Source of the DNA: Tipula vernalis
Lineage: Eukaryota; Arthropoda; Insecta; Diptera; Tipulidae
DNA: 64,000 bases
Assembly (NCBI GenBank): GCA_958295665.1
Contig: OY282558.1
Coordinates: 136,050,326 to 136,114,325 of the forward strand
Direction: 5' to 3'
The notes under the pieces were generated by a model. That model saw nothing but the letters and a program-made list of their open reading frames with translations, was not told where the DNA came from and did no database searches. Each line of letters begins with the position of its first letter. The stretch's first letter is position 1. The translations under genes were made by a program, and so were the position numbers. Positions 24,601 to 35,315 of this stretch are shown in pieces.

Positions 24601-26960
24601 AAGTGACAATTTTCGACTACTCATATATTAACATCTTAGAAACAATGGAAACTATGAATTAAGCTAAGATCGCATGCATTTCAGAGTTTTTACGAAAAAG
24701 TGACAATTTTTGGAGATAATTGGTGAAGTTCTACCTACTTAGAAAACAAAATGCCAAATTCGACTATTTTAACATCTTAGAAACAATGGAAACTATCAAT
24801 TAAGCTTAAATCGCATGCATTTCAGAGATTTTAAGGAAAAGTGATAATTTTTAGAGAAAATTGGTGATGTTCAACCTACTTAGAAAACAAAATGCCAAAT
24901 TCGACTATTTTAACATCTTAGAAACAATGGAAACTATCAATTAAGCTTAAATCGCATGCATTTCAGAGATTTTAAGGAAAAGTGATAATTTTTGGAGATA
25001 ATTGGTGAAGTTCTACCTACTTAGAAAACAAAATGCCAAATTCGACTATTTTAACATCTTAGAAACAATGGAAACTATGAATTAAGCTAAAATCGCATGC
25101 ATTTCAGAGATTTTACGAAAAAGTGACAATTTTTGGAGAAAATTGGTGAACCTTATTAGAAAACAAAATGCCAATTTCGACTATAAAAACATCTTAGAAA
25201 CAATGGAACCAATAAATTAAGCTAAAATCGCATGCATTTCCGAGATTTTACAAAAAAAGTGACAATTTTTAGAGAAAATTATTAAAGTTCCAACCTACTT
25301 AGAAAACAAAATGCCAATTTCGACTATAATAACATCTTAAAAATGATGGAAACTATCAATTAAGCCTAAAATCGCATGCATTTCAGAGATTTTCCAGAAA
25401 AGTGACAGTTTTTGAAAAATGTTTAGCTATAATAGCATGCATTTCGAAAATTTTGCGAAAAAGTGACAATTTTTGGAAATAATTGGTGAAGTTCAACCTA
25501 CTTAGAAAACAAAATGCCAAATTCGACTATTTTAACATCTTAGAAACAATGTAAACTATGAATTAAGCTTAAATCGCATGCATTTCAGAGATTTTAAGGA
25601 AAAGTGATAATTTTTGGAAAAATTAATGAAGTTCAATCGACTTAGAAAACAAAATGCCAATTTCGACTTTAATAACATATTAGAAACAATGGAATCTATG
25701 AATTAAGCTAAAATCGCATGCATTTCAGAGATTTTACGAAAAAGTGACAATTTTTAGAGAAAATTGGTGATGTGCAACTTTCTTAGAAAACAAAATGCCA
25801 ATTTCGACTATATTAACATCTTAGAAACAATGGAAACTATGAATTAAGCTTAAATCGCATGCATTTCAGAGATTTTACGAAAAAGTGACAATTTTCGACT
25901 ACTCGTATATTAACATCTTAGAAACAATGGAAACTATGAATTAAGCTAAGATCGCATGCATTTCAGAGTTTTTACGAAAAAGTGACAATTTTTGGAGATA
26001 ATTGGTGAAGTTCAACCTACTTAGAAAACAAAATGCCAAATTCGACTATTTTAACATCTTAGAAACAATGGAAACTATGAATTAAACTTAAATCGCATGC
26101 ATTTCAGAGATTTTGCGAAAAAGTGACAATTTGTGGAGAAAAATTGGTGAAGTTCAACCTACTTAGAAAACAAAATGCCAATTTCGACTTTAATAACATA
26201 TTAGAAACAATGGAATCTATGAATTAAGCTAAAATCGCATGCATTTCAGAGATTTTACGAAAAAGTGACCATTTCTAGAGAAAATTGTTGATGTTCAACC
26301 TACTTAGAAAACAAAATGCCAATTCCGACTATATTAACATCTTAGAAACAATGGAAACTATGAATTAAGCTTAAATCGCATGCATTTCAGAGATTTTACG
26401 AAAAAGTGACAATTTTCGACTACTCGTATATTAACATCTTAGAAACAATGGAAACTATGAATTAAGCTAAGATCGCATGCATTTCAGAGTTTTTACGAAA
26501 AAGTGACAATTTTTGGAGATAATTGGTGAAGTTCTACCTACTTAGAAAACAAAATGCCAAATTCGACTATTTTAACATCTTAGAAACAATGGAAACTATC
26601 AATTAAGCTTAAATCGCATGTATTTCAGAGATTTTAAAGAAAAGTGATAATTTTTGGAAAAATTAATGAATTTAAACCTACTTAGAAAACAAAATGCCAA
26701 ATTCGACTATATTACCACTTAGGAAACAATGAAAACTATGAATTAAGCTAAAATCGCATGAATTCCTGAGATTTTACGAAAAAGTGACGATTTTTGGAGA
26801 AAATTGGTGAAGTTCAACCTACTTAGAAATTAAAATGCCAATTTCGACTATATTAACACATCAGTGACAATGGAAATTATGAATTAAACTAAAATCACAT
26901 GCATTTCAGAGATATAACGGACAATTTTTGAAGACAATTGGTGAAATTGAAACATGAAAC
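21607..26960. repeat. ~141-bp satellite array, about 40 monomers
   Basis: The monomer contains AATTAAGCTAAAATCG, CATGCATTTCAGAGATTTTA, CGAAAAAGTGACAATTTTTG, GTTCAACCTACTTAGAAAAC and ACATCTTAGAAACAATGGAA. The anchor CGCATGCATTTC or a close variant occurs about 40 times between 21802 and 26895. Most spacings are 134-146 bp. Five are 95-98 bp (a variant in which CGACTACTC replaces about 45 bases) and two are about 61 bp. The two ends are diverged copies, as expected for array edges. No open frame of note runs through it. Confidence 0.95.
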
Positions 26961-27520
26961 GGATCTCCTAAAATTCAATAAAATATTTCAAAACTGGAAA
27001 TTTTTGGAAATTTTGAAAATTTGTTAAATTAATTTTCTTTTAAATTGTTTAATGTTTTGTTTATAACATTTTTTTAAATTCTTACGTAGTTTGGGTTAAA
27101 CAATTGTTCCAATTTCTAAGTTGCACCTTTCATTAGCAGAATTTCCTGCTTGCGTTAAACTTTTAATTCTTAAAGTAGTCAGTTCTTGAAATTATTAGGA
27201 GTTTATAAAGAAAACTTAATTTTTTTTTTCTACTAATTAGTTTAATTTTTTAAGCCTCTAAATTTCTTCCAATCGTTGGAATTTTAAAAATATTTGGAAA
27301 TTTGTTTAATCAAAATCACTAAATTTTAAAATTTCTTGAAATTTTAAAAACATCCATATTGTAACATAAATTTTTTGGAAATTAATTTTTTCGTTAATTT
27401 TTTTTAATAATTGAAGTCTTGCAAAAACAAATGTTGATTTGTTTCTTGTTAATTTTTATTCATGAATTTTTTAAATGCATGAACTTTATTTTAAAAAATT
27501 TTAATTTAACTGATCAGAGA
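26961..27520. other. AT-rich stretch between satellite and Tc1 relic
   Basis: It holds AAATTT-rich sequence resembling that at 21.0-21.6 kb on the other side of the 141-bp array (for example TTTTTATTCATGAATTTTTT appears on both sides). The array may therefore have expanded inside a once-continuous tract. No gene is seen. Confidence 0.45.
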
Positions 27521-27524
27521 TCTC

Positions 27525-27790
27525 TTGGGACACCCCGGAACAAGCGATCGTAACCGCCCTAATAAGTTCTCTGGGAGTAGAAAATACTACGTTTTTCTCT
27601 TAGATATGTCTACCAATAGTGGGTTTAACTTGGGACTTTGAACCGGCCAATTTATGACAGCTATATTCAATGACTCAAGATAGCCTTTCACGATATACTA
27701 AATGAGGACGAGCGTTATCGTGGATTAATATAAAATTATCACCAACAAATGGGACCTACACCATTACATTCGCTTACACTCGAAGTTATT
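27525..27790 (-). pseudogene. Tc1/mariner transposase C-terminal fragment
   Basis: Read on the minus strand, the fragment starts with FILIHDNARPHLVYRERLS. The DNARPH box holds the second catalytic Asp of Tc1-type DD34E transposases (about 27705-27730). After a stop and frameshift come INWPVQSPKLNP (the family's WPxxSPDLNP motif) and, further on, TPRELIRAVTIACSGVSQE, matching the usual C-terminal helix. The Glu expected a few residues after the NP motif is lost. Only the last third of the gene remains, with no inverted ends visible. It lies just downstream of the hAT relic on the same strand but belongs to a different superfamily. Confidence 0.75.
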
Positions 27791-28640
27791 AGAAAAACCC
27801 ATTATGCGACAAAATGTCCACAAGTAATTTCAAAAAAATTCATATTTTTAAAATTTGTAGTTAAATCTGCCTAAATTTGATTTTCATTAAATTTGTTTCC
27901 TTGATTTTTGGAAATTATTAGAATTAGAAGAAACTTAATTAATTGTTTCTAGAAATTTGTTGTATTGTTGAGATATTTAAAATTCTAAATTCTTGACACT
28001 TAAAATTTCCAAAAAAGTTTATATCAGAATAACATTCCGAGATATGTACTGATTTAAATCAAAACATTTCTGGACATTCTAAAAACTCAAATTTTTTTTC
28101 TCGATTCTTAAAGTTTCTGCAATTTGTATTTTTTTTTTTTAATTATTGAAATTCTAACAATTTGCGTGTTCCCAAATTTTGAAATTTGTTAACTGTTCAA
28201 GCTCCTATAAATTCTTAAAATGCTACGTTTTGTTGATATCTAAATTTTTAAATCCCAGAAATTTTTCTAAAAAAAAAATCTATTTCTCCAATTTGCTAAA
28301 ATTTTTAATGAAATCATCGATCTCAATGACGCCGTGGAATTAAGATAATTCTTTGGAATCAATTTCAAAAAAATACTGGCAGAAAATCAAATTTTTTAAT
28401 TAAAATTCATTCTTTTTAAGAATTAATTAATTATTCTCTAGAAATTGTCTCTTAACTATTCCCTTTGATTCAATTTCTTTAATTTTTTGAAATTTGTAAA
28501 ATTATTTCAAATTGAAAATTACTCGAAATTTTAAAATTGCAATACAATTTTATATATTTAAATTCTTTAATTTTAAAAATTCACTAATTTCTCAAGATAT
28601 TTATGAAATTATGTAAATTTCCCAATAATGTATTAAATTT
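27791..28640. other. AT-rich stretch, no gene
   Basis: It consists of AAATTT-type low-complexity sequence with T and A runs. No frame or repeat period was recognised. Confidence 0.4.
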
Positions 28641-28644
28641 CGTG

Positions 28645-29900
28645 AGGATAATAAAAATGAATCAAAAGCGTCGCCACCATGTTATCGGTTTGACATTTGC
28701 AACAGCTGCCTCACCAAATAAATATTGTCCATTAAAATGCTGTGTTTTTGCTTGATAGCTCATAGTTATGGGGATAGTGTCAGGGTGATAAATATGTCCA
28801 TATTCGAGGCCTTTATAAATTTGGTCAGACGTTAAATTTTCTCCACGAAATCTATGATCCAAAATATTAGCAAGATAATGTGGTGATGTAATCGCCATTT
28901 TAAATCTGTTTTTTACCGATTTTCTGTCTTCCTTCGAAAATTCGGATTCACCGCTAAATTTCTTTTGACTACATCGATCCAAATTTGTGTGCCTTTTGCA
29001 ATTGTACAGCTAAGTCATGAAATTTTTACATAATTTTCGAATCAATTGCTGCGCGATGCTCAGTGCGAATCGATTGCAAAATTGACCAATTTTGAATATA
29101 GGACTCTATTCAGTCAGCGGGTGTATTCCGCATGTCTTGCGGCATTCAAAATGATTTATACCAGCTTTTTTATAAACTGTTGCAACAAAGTGCGTGTTTT
29201 TAAAATATTTAAAAATTTATTTCATATGTTCCTTTATTCCAGGTACCTCGACGTCGTGCGCTAATAAGTTCAACATATGTGCTAAACAACTGTATGTTAT
29301 TATGTTAGGTACATCGATTTTTTCGGGATTGTCTGTAACGAAACGATTTGCGGCATTGTCTGTAACGAAATTAAGTACATGACAATTATATTGTTGGCAA
29401 CTTTGTTCTTATTTCTATATATTATATTGTTGGCAACTTTATAATTTCCTGTATTGCTAAACACAACAACTAACCATACGTACTTATGACAATTTTCTTG
29501 AATACTAATAGATGTGCAAATACTTGATTTTTCTTCCAAAATATCCATTGCTGATATACATAAGCAATTGAATCATTATGAACGTTGCTCCAACCATCGA
29601 GTGACATACAAACGGATTTATTTTCTAGATCTTGTTTAATTATTTTAATTTCGGAATCATACACAGCATTTAGTAGATTCAACGAATTAATTTTAAAAAT
29701 TCTGTATGAGAGACATGATCAAACGGAGTATTAGTGGCATATAAAAACCCTGCAAGTTGAATATCTAGCTAGTCTTTTTCGGCTAACGTTGGTTTTACTA
29801 AAAAACGAATACATTTCAAGGTTTTTGGACATATTTGGTACCGGGTCCACAATATCTGTATCACCACTAACAACTACAGCTGAAGAATTGCATGGCTGCC
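28645..29900 (-). pseudogene. hAT-family transposase relic (DUF659 type)
   Basis: Reading on the minus strand from about 29900: an N-terminal region with the motif LDIQLAGFLYATNTPFDHV (about 29690-29765, interrupted by a stop), then a DUF659-like block with SVCMSLDGWSNVHNDS (about 29570-29620). Next is a middle portion with ESYIQNWSI and EHRAAIDSKIM (about 29020-29105). Last is a 106-codon open frame (28662-28982) with ANILDHRFRGENLT and a final WW pair, typical of the helical and C-terminal part of this hAT subgroup. At least two frameshifts, several stops and a duplicated AAC-rich segment (about 29375-29450) break it. No terminal inverted repeats were identified. The ancestral protein cut and pasted its own DNA in the nucleus. 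Confidence 0.8.
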
Positions 29901-30739
29901 CACTAAAATATTACAAATGAAATCGTACTTAATCTGAAAACACAGATATGGGTTTCCCTGAAATTCTTAGCAGGCCAGTAACCTTCACAATTCAAAAATA
30001 GTTGCGAATAAATTGGATTTGTCTAGGTATATTGTTTAACAATAACGTTTGAAACAATAATTATGTAAAATTTTAAATATGTCTAAACATGTTTTAAACA
30101 CAAAAAACACGTTATTGGTCTAAAATAATTAAAAATATTTTTTTTGCAACCCTGGCTTCTAGAGTTCAAAAATTTCTTCAGGTATAGAATCAATACTCGA
30201 TTATTCCACTTAACCTTAAACTGTTGTTAAATACCCGTTAAAAACCTTAAACGTCTATAAAATCTAAAGTAATCCCCGTTTTTCTATACATGTATGATCA
30301 GAGAAAATAAAGTTGTAAAGGCATTTCGCAAACAATTTATGTTGCTTTTCTGTGACTATAATATGAATTGAATAAAATCCCAGAAAATCGGTAGAGTCTT
30401 TTCGATTAAATTTAAAAAATGGTATTTACTTACTTCACAACTATTGGAGCCATAAAATTGAATTCAACTTGTGGAAATATTACTTTTCAATGACGCACTC
30501 AAAACATGATCAATGTGCTGTGATTTAACATAAAATGAACATCTCGGAATATAATAAAATCATATAAATTTAAATTAAATACCAATGGGATAAAAACCAT
30601 AGAATTCGGTCTATCAGTCATCATTTAAAATGGTCTAAGGACCCGTTGCATACTAGAAATTACACGAATTAATTAATTAACATTCAAAATTAAAGTAAAA
30701 TTAGCTTATACAGAAATAGAGCTGTGTGAATGGCGTGAA
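29901..30739. other. AT-rich stretch, no gene
   Basis: It contains mixed AT-rich DNA. The 5' end of the hAT relic may extend a short way into it, but no motif could be recognised. Confidence 0.35.
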
Positions 30740-30751
30740 GAAGAAAAAATC

Positions 30752-30939
30752 GTAAGAGAATTTAGCTGTATTAGTATAATTCGCTAGTACATCCTGCACA
30801 GCACATCCTGCACAGCACATTCTGTATATATAGAATGTAAATTTTGGTATAGTCTGTCCAGTCGCTGCGGCCTGATGAGAAGATTAACTTTTTCATAATC
30901 ATAAGCTCATCAGTTCGAAACTAGATTAAATTCTCTTAC
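30752..30939. repeat. ~190-bp inverted-repeat element
   Basis: GTAAGAGAATTTA at 30752-30764 is matched by its exact reverse complement at 30927-30939. The inside holds a direct repeat of CACATCCTGCACAG (near 30794-30821) and an inner stem pairing CTGATGAG (30872-30879) with CTCATCAG (30906-30913). There is no coding frame. It fits a small non-autonomous element or a structured transcript unit; the type is unknown. Confidence 0.6.
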
Positions 30940-30959
30940 AATCTTCGGAACATATTAAA

Positions 30960-32020
30960 ATCATATAAATTAAAATTAAATATTTAAAATTCTGAAATTT
31001 CAAATTCTTGGAATTCTTTTATTTAATATTACAAATTTGTTTGAATTTTTAAATGTCTATAAATTGTTCACTTTTTTAAATAATTAAGATTCTGACACTC
31101 TGCCCACAATTGATAATTTTATAAAATTTATTTAACTAGTTACTGAAAATCTTTAATTTTGTTGATTTCATGAAACTTTATAATTTACAAACTCTTAAGT
31201 ATTCCGAAAATTTTAAAATTTCTAAGCAATTTGTTACTTAATTTTTTTAAATTTGTAAAAAATTCTTGATTGGTTATTGAATGACATAAATTTTTTCGAA
31301 TAGGAACCATAATAGATTTTTTGTAAAGTAGGCTAATTTTAAAAGTCCAAGTAACATAACCGCATGGAATTAAATTTTATTCAATCAGAAATTTAATTCC
31401 TTCCAGTTTGCCATAACGGACCTTACTTATAAAACTGATGGAGTCAAATTTTTCACTTCTCTTGGTGCGTAGATTTTTTTAACCCTTACCTGATGCTCGA
31501 ATTGGTGCAGCATTGCCTCATTCCCTAAATCTTTATTCCGATATGTTAATTGCTTACTTAGAGATATGTTACTTGCCGTTATGTAATGTGATGATCCTAA
31601 CTCTAAATTGACTAAAATGCATTGGTGCCGTTTATAATAATGACTAAGGAATCTAACTTGATGATCAATCGTACATTTTTAAGTAAGGGGACCCTTCTAA
31701 CTCCAAGGTCACTAAATACTGGGAATACTGTGATGACGAATTTATTTTTATTAAACTGTGCAACGACAATAATTTCTATTCGTAGAAATATTGAAATTTG
31801 AAGCAATTTTTTGATTTGGTTGTAAATAAAATCTCAAAATTTTACATGTTGATATTCAGATTTTTTAATAATCTTAAATTCCTGCTATTAGTGAAATTCT
31901 TAGAATAACATAAGTTTTGGATTTTTTATTATTTTGTATATTTACTTCAAATTCAATTTTTTCTTCTACTGCTAGTTTTAGAATTTAGAATTTCTTAAGA
32001 GAAATAGAAGTTTGTCTGTG
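30960..32020. other. AT-rich stretch, no gene recognised
   Basis: The segment at about 31300-31800 has less biased composition than its flanks and a 64-codon minus-strand frame (31612-31806), but no family features were seen. It may be a decayed transposon. Confidence 0.35.
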
Positions 32021-32023
32021 TAT

Positions 32024-32490
32024 TAAATCAATAAGATTATTTCGGCTTTATTATTAATATATTTTGTCTATAAAAAACCGAAAGAATCTTTATCTTTCTC
32101 TTAATTATTTGTGTGGCCATATAATACACAGAAATGAGGATTTTCCTTGAGGTTTTTGATTTTATGAATATAATTCGCTAAATCTATACGTTCATACTTA
32201 ACACTATCTGTGTTAAGTAGGAATTGTATTTTTGTAGTTTGATCGTACCTGATGAGTAGACCAACATTTTCAGTACGAAACCAAATTACCAACACAATGA
32301 GCTCAAGGAAAGTTCTCATTTTTTGTTCAGGGTTATACACTTTGTATAGTTCTTGGGGTAAAGTACGGGGGATTGATATTTCTACTTTTTTGGTAGATAT
32401 ATTGTAAATGATTGAATTGAAAAATGTTGTGAATGCCATTATTGTAAATATATTTTGCCTATAAAAAGCCGAAAGAATCTTATTGATTTA
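32024..32490 (-). mobile_element. 467-bp element with terminal inverted repeats and one short frame
   Basis: The left end (32025-32049) and right end (32465-32489) are 25-bp inverted repeats with one mismatch; the shared core is AAATCAATAAGATT plus TTTCGGCTTT. Flanking TA on both sides would fit a TA target. A further inverted copy of the end sequence lies inside the left end (about 32061-32092), so that end can fold on itself. The interior carries a 112-codon minus-strand frame. A second, diverged copy at about 35038-39091 is split by a LINE. The family is not one I recognise. Confidence 0.75.
32101..32439 (-). CDS. Unknown 112-codon protein inside the small inverted-repeat element
   Basis: The frame runs from ATG (32439) to TAA (32101) and fills most of the interior of the 467-bp element. 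The predicted protein starts MAFTTFFNSIIY and has a hydrophobic core (ELIVLVIWFRTENVGLLIR) and a C-terminal part with ERIDLANYIHKIKNL. It has no transposase motif, Cys/His cluster or clear membrane segment that I can name. The copy at 38.7-39.1 kb shares WFRT, QTTKIQF and ERIDLANY but is frameshifted. The frame may be a real small protein or a relic of a longer transposase gene in a deletion derivative. No function is proposed. Confidence 0.45.
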   Translation of the reverse strand: MAFTTFFNSIIYNISTKKVEISIPRTLPQELYKVYNPEQKMRTFLELIVLVIWFRTENVGLLIRYDQTTKIQFLLNTDSVKYERIDLANYIHKIKNLKENPHFCVLYGHTNN

Positions 32491-34140
32491 GGATTTCTTG
32501 AAATTATGAAAAATTCAATATTTTTTCTCGAAATTGTAAATTTTTTTTTTACAATAAATTCAACCAGCAGTTAACCCATCACCCTTAATCCGGGTGATAG
32601 CGATGGTGCTCGGTTTTATATCCAGAATATATTTTATATTGTGTATTATAACTACTTTTGTAATCACGAATATTCAAGAGTTCTAAAAGTCGTCACTTTT
32701 TAAAGTGGTAGTTGGGGTCAACGAACTCGTTTCCTCTTGTTTGGCGGAAGAAAAAATAAAATTAAAGATAAGGAATAATTTAAACAGATGAACTGGATTT
32801 TGCGTTACCGTAACCGCATTTTTTGAGAAATGAAATTTAACCACCGCAAAATTGCGGTTACAATACTGGAAAGGTTTATTGACATTGTAAATAAATTAAG
32901 TTTTATTTATGCCTAAGCGTAAATTGCGGAATTAATTGATGCAACTTACAGTAAATTAGTATTGATTTTGATCTTTGCTTATACTTCAACTTGGTTTCGG
33001 ATTTATTTAATTTTTACGACTAGAATTAATTAGAAACATAACATTATGTCCTAGTGGTATAAGGAACGGAAAAATACGAAACAGCCTATTACTAAGAAAA
33101 ATTGTGAAGGCTCTAACACTGTGTATTTCCTAGGAGGCAAAAATAAAAATCGTTTGTTACGAATTTGTAAACAGTGAGATGTATTTTTCCAAATTTAACA
33201 GTTCAAGTCTAATTTAGTTTCTAATCTAAGGAAATTATTGGTGAATCACAAGGTAAATCTGTAAAGTTGATATAATCTAAAAAAAATTTAGTTCATAAAT
33301 TTCCAAATTTTTAATTTTTCAAAACAAAAAACTCATGAATCTTAATAACTGAAATTTTAAAATCTTAAATTCCGGTCTTTAAAATTAGAAAATTCTACTT
33401 AAGTGTTTTTAAAGAATTCTGTAAAATTGCAACTCTTGAAGGTAAGATTTATTTTTCGTTATGACACTAATATCAATTCCGAAAATTTTCTGAGACTTCA
33501 AGATTCGGAAAATTCGAAAGGTCGAATTGTATATTTCCAAAATTCATCAAATTTTCCAATTTTTGGAAAGAAGAAATTGCCGTCTTGGACTGGTTTCATC
33601 TGTTTTCGGCTAACCGAAATGTTCAAACAAAAAATTCTTATTTCTGGATTCTGATATGAAATTTGAAGAAAAAATTTAAAATTGGAAAATACGAGTACCT
33701 CATATAGAAGTTCTGAAAATGTTCGAAATTTGAATTTGGACATTTCTATCGTTTCCATCGTGTAAAAAAATCATGTAAAAAGGACAATGTAAAAAGAGGT
33801 TTAGGTGTACTCTATTCGCATCTACTTTTATCTTTTTTTTATTTGCTTTCCAGTTGCAATTATTTAGATACCAAAAACCGTGTAAAAGAGACCGTGTAAA
33901 AACAAGTTCGGATGTAATTAACATCTTTGAGATCTTAATGGGTTTCGAAAATTATTTTTTTTAAAGCGCCCGTGACAGTCAAATATTGAAATTTGTATTT
34001 GATTAACTTCCCGATCATTTAGAGATTCGAAATTTTGCACACATTCTGTTTTTCGGATCTCTCAACCAACTGAATGAACCTATTGAAACTAGATCAACTG
34101 AATTTTGTCAGACAATCTGTCCAATATGATATATTACCAT
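32491..34140. other. AT-rich stretch with short GTGTAAAAA repeats
   Basis: No gene is recognised. Between 33758 and 33902 the word YGTGTAAAA or a close variant occurs five times on the plus strand (see findings). Overlapping frames on both strands at 33403-33924 appear to be chance. Confidence 0.4.
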
Positions 34141-34149
34141 CTAGCTGGG

Positions 34150-34360
34150 ATGTTTTTCATCTCTGTTTTTTTCCAGTCAGCTTTAAATTCCTGGGGCAAT
34201 CCTTCATCCCAATCTGGCTTTGCTTTTCATAACTGTTAGAATAAAATTTGAATCGGGACAATACACGGAGCGATCGCACTGAGAAGATCAAACGTCCTAA
34301 TCGCTTCACTTAATAGCTGTCGTTTCGCGAATAGAATATCGTATGCCTTTTGCACTTTAA
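34150..34360 (-). pseudogene. BEL/Pao pol fragment (RT end/RNase H start)
   Basis: The minus-strand translation gives RQLLSEAIRTFDLLSAIAP, then two stops, then KAKPDWDEGLPQEF. This matches the BEL/Pao segment that normally reads as a Leu-Ser-rich stretch, FDPLG-L-P, then a W-x-x-x-x-D-W-D motif. The expected Pro-Leu-Gly after FD is altered. It is a short isolated relic on the opposite strand to the 3.3-6.7 kb element and clearly a separate insertion. Confidence 0.65.
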
Positions 34361-35037
34361 ACATGAAGTTGTGTGTTCTTCAGCAAATGACGTGGTATTA
34401 AATGATTGAACTAGCGGGTAAACGTATTGTTATATGAATTGATGAATTGTTTCTTTAGGCTATAATTCGACTGCTCTTGAAGTTTTCCGATCGGTTCAAG
34501 GTGATTTTCAAGATAACTTATGACAGCCTATGTCAACGCAAGAGCTAAAATATTGCAAATTGTATAGCTTAATATTTAAAGACTAAAAGATTTAGGATAA
34601 TGGTGGATCCAGATATTTCAATAAGAGGGGCCATTTCCAAATTTAGTAGGGATACCATTTTTTAAATTCAGAGCAAGTAGAAGGGTAAGCGAACTTGAAA
34701 TGAAGGGCGGTGGATTCTATTTAATCAATTGCTTAATCTGTACGCTTCAATTACTAACACAGAGATAAAAATTGAAAATCGTTCGTTTTATTTTCATTAT
34801 TTTTCGATTCGGTTTGTACATTTCTGCACTTTTTTAAATTTCAGAATTATCGACTTGACTCTCACCATATACGAAAAAAAATAGGCCAACTTGAAAACAG
34901 AAACTGGGAAAAAGAAAATCATTTATTTTTATATAGTGTTTTGTATATAGTCCCAATAAAAGCACCGGATTTAAATTTTACGCAATTTTTGTTTTATTTT
35001 TTATAAGGTTGGCAGCTCTAAAAGTTGTATATATTAG
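34361..35037. other. AT-rich stretch, no gene recognised
   Basis: It may include more of the minus-strand BEL/Pao relic near 34360-34560, but I could not recognise further motifs. The rest is mixed AT-rich sequence. Confidence 0.35.
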
Positions 35038-35315
35038 GCATTTCAATAAGATTCTTTCGGCTTTTTATAGACAAAATATGGCATGGCATTGTGATTGGCA
35101 TTGTGTTTGACATTAGCTGTACATGTACAAATTTTATTTGGTCCGTATTTAATTATTAAATTTAATGTTTTAATACATTTTTTGCTATAAACTGGTATAA
35201 GGCTGCTTAAAGTTGTGGAAGCTTATAATTGCTAATTAATTAATCTATAAGTAAAGGTGGATTTATCTAAAATTTTAATTTTAATACTTATAACATAACA
35301 TAACCTCAATTAACT

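Noticed and set aside
21607..26960. Regularly spaced repeats that might suggest a CRISPR-like array
   Set aside because: Units are about 141 bp and similar along their whole length with no unique spacers, and the context is eukaryotic repeat DNA, so this is a satellite.
30911..30922. B-box-like word AGTTCGAAACT suggesting a tRNA or tRNA-derived SINE
   Set aside because: No A box at the right distance and no cloverleaf could be folded; the word is explained by the inverted-repeat element.
33403..33924. Overlapping frames of 74-86 codons on both strands
   Set aside because: Overlap on opposite strands, AT-biased composition and lack of any motif point to chance open frames.
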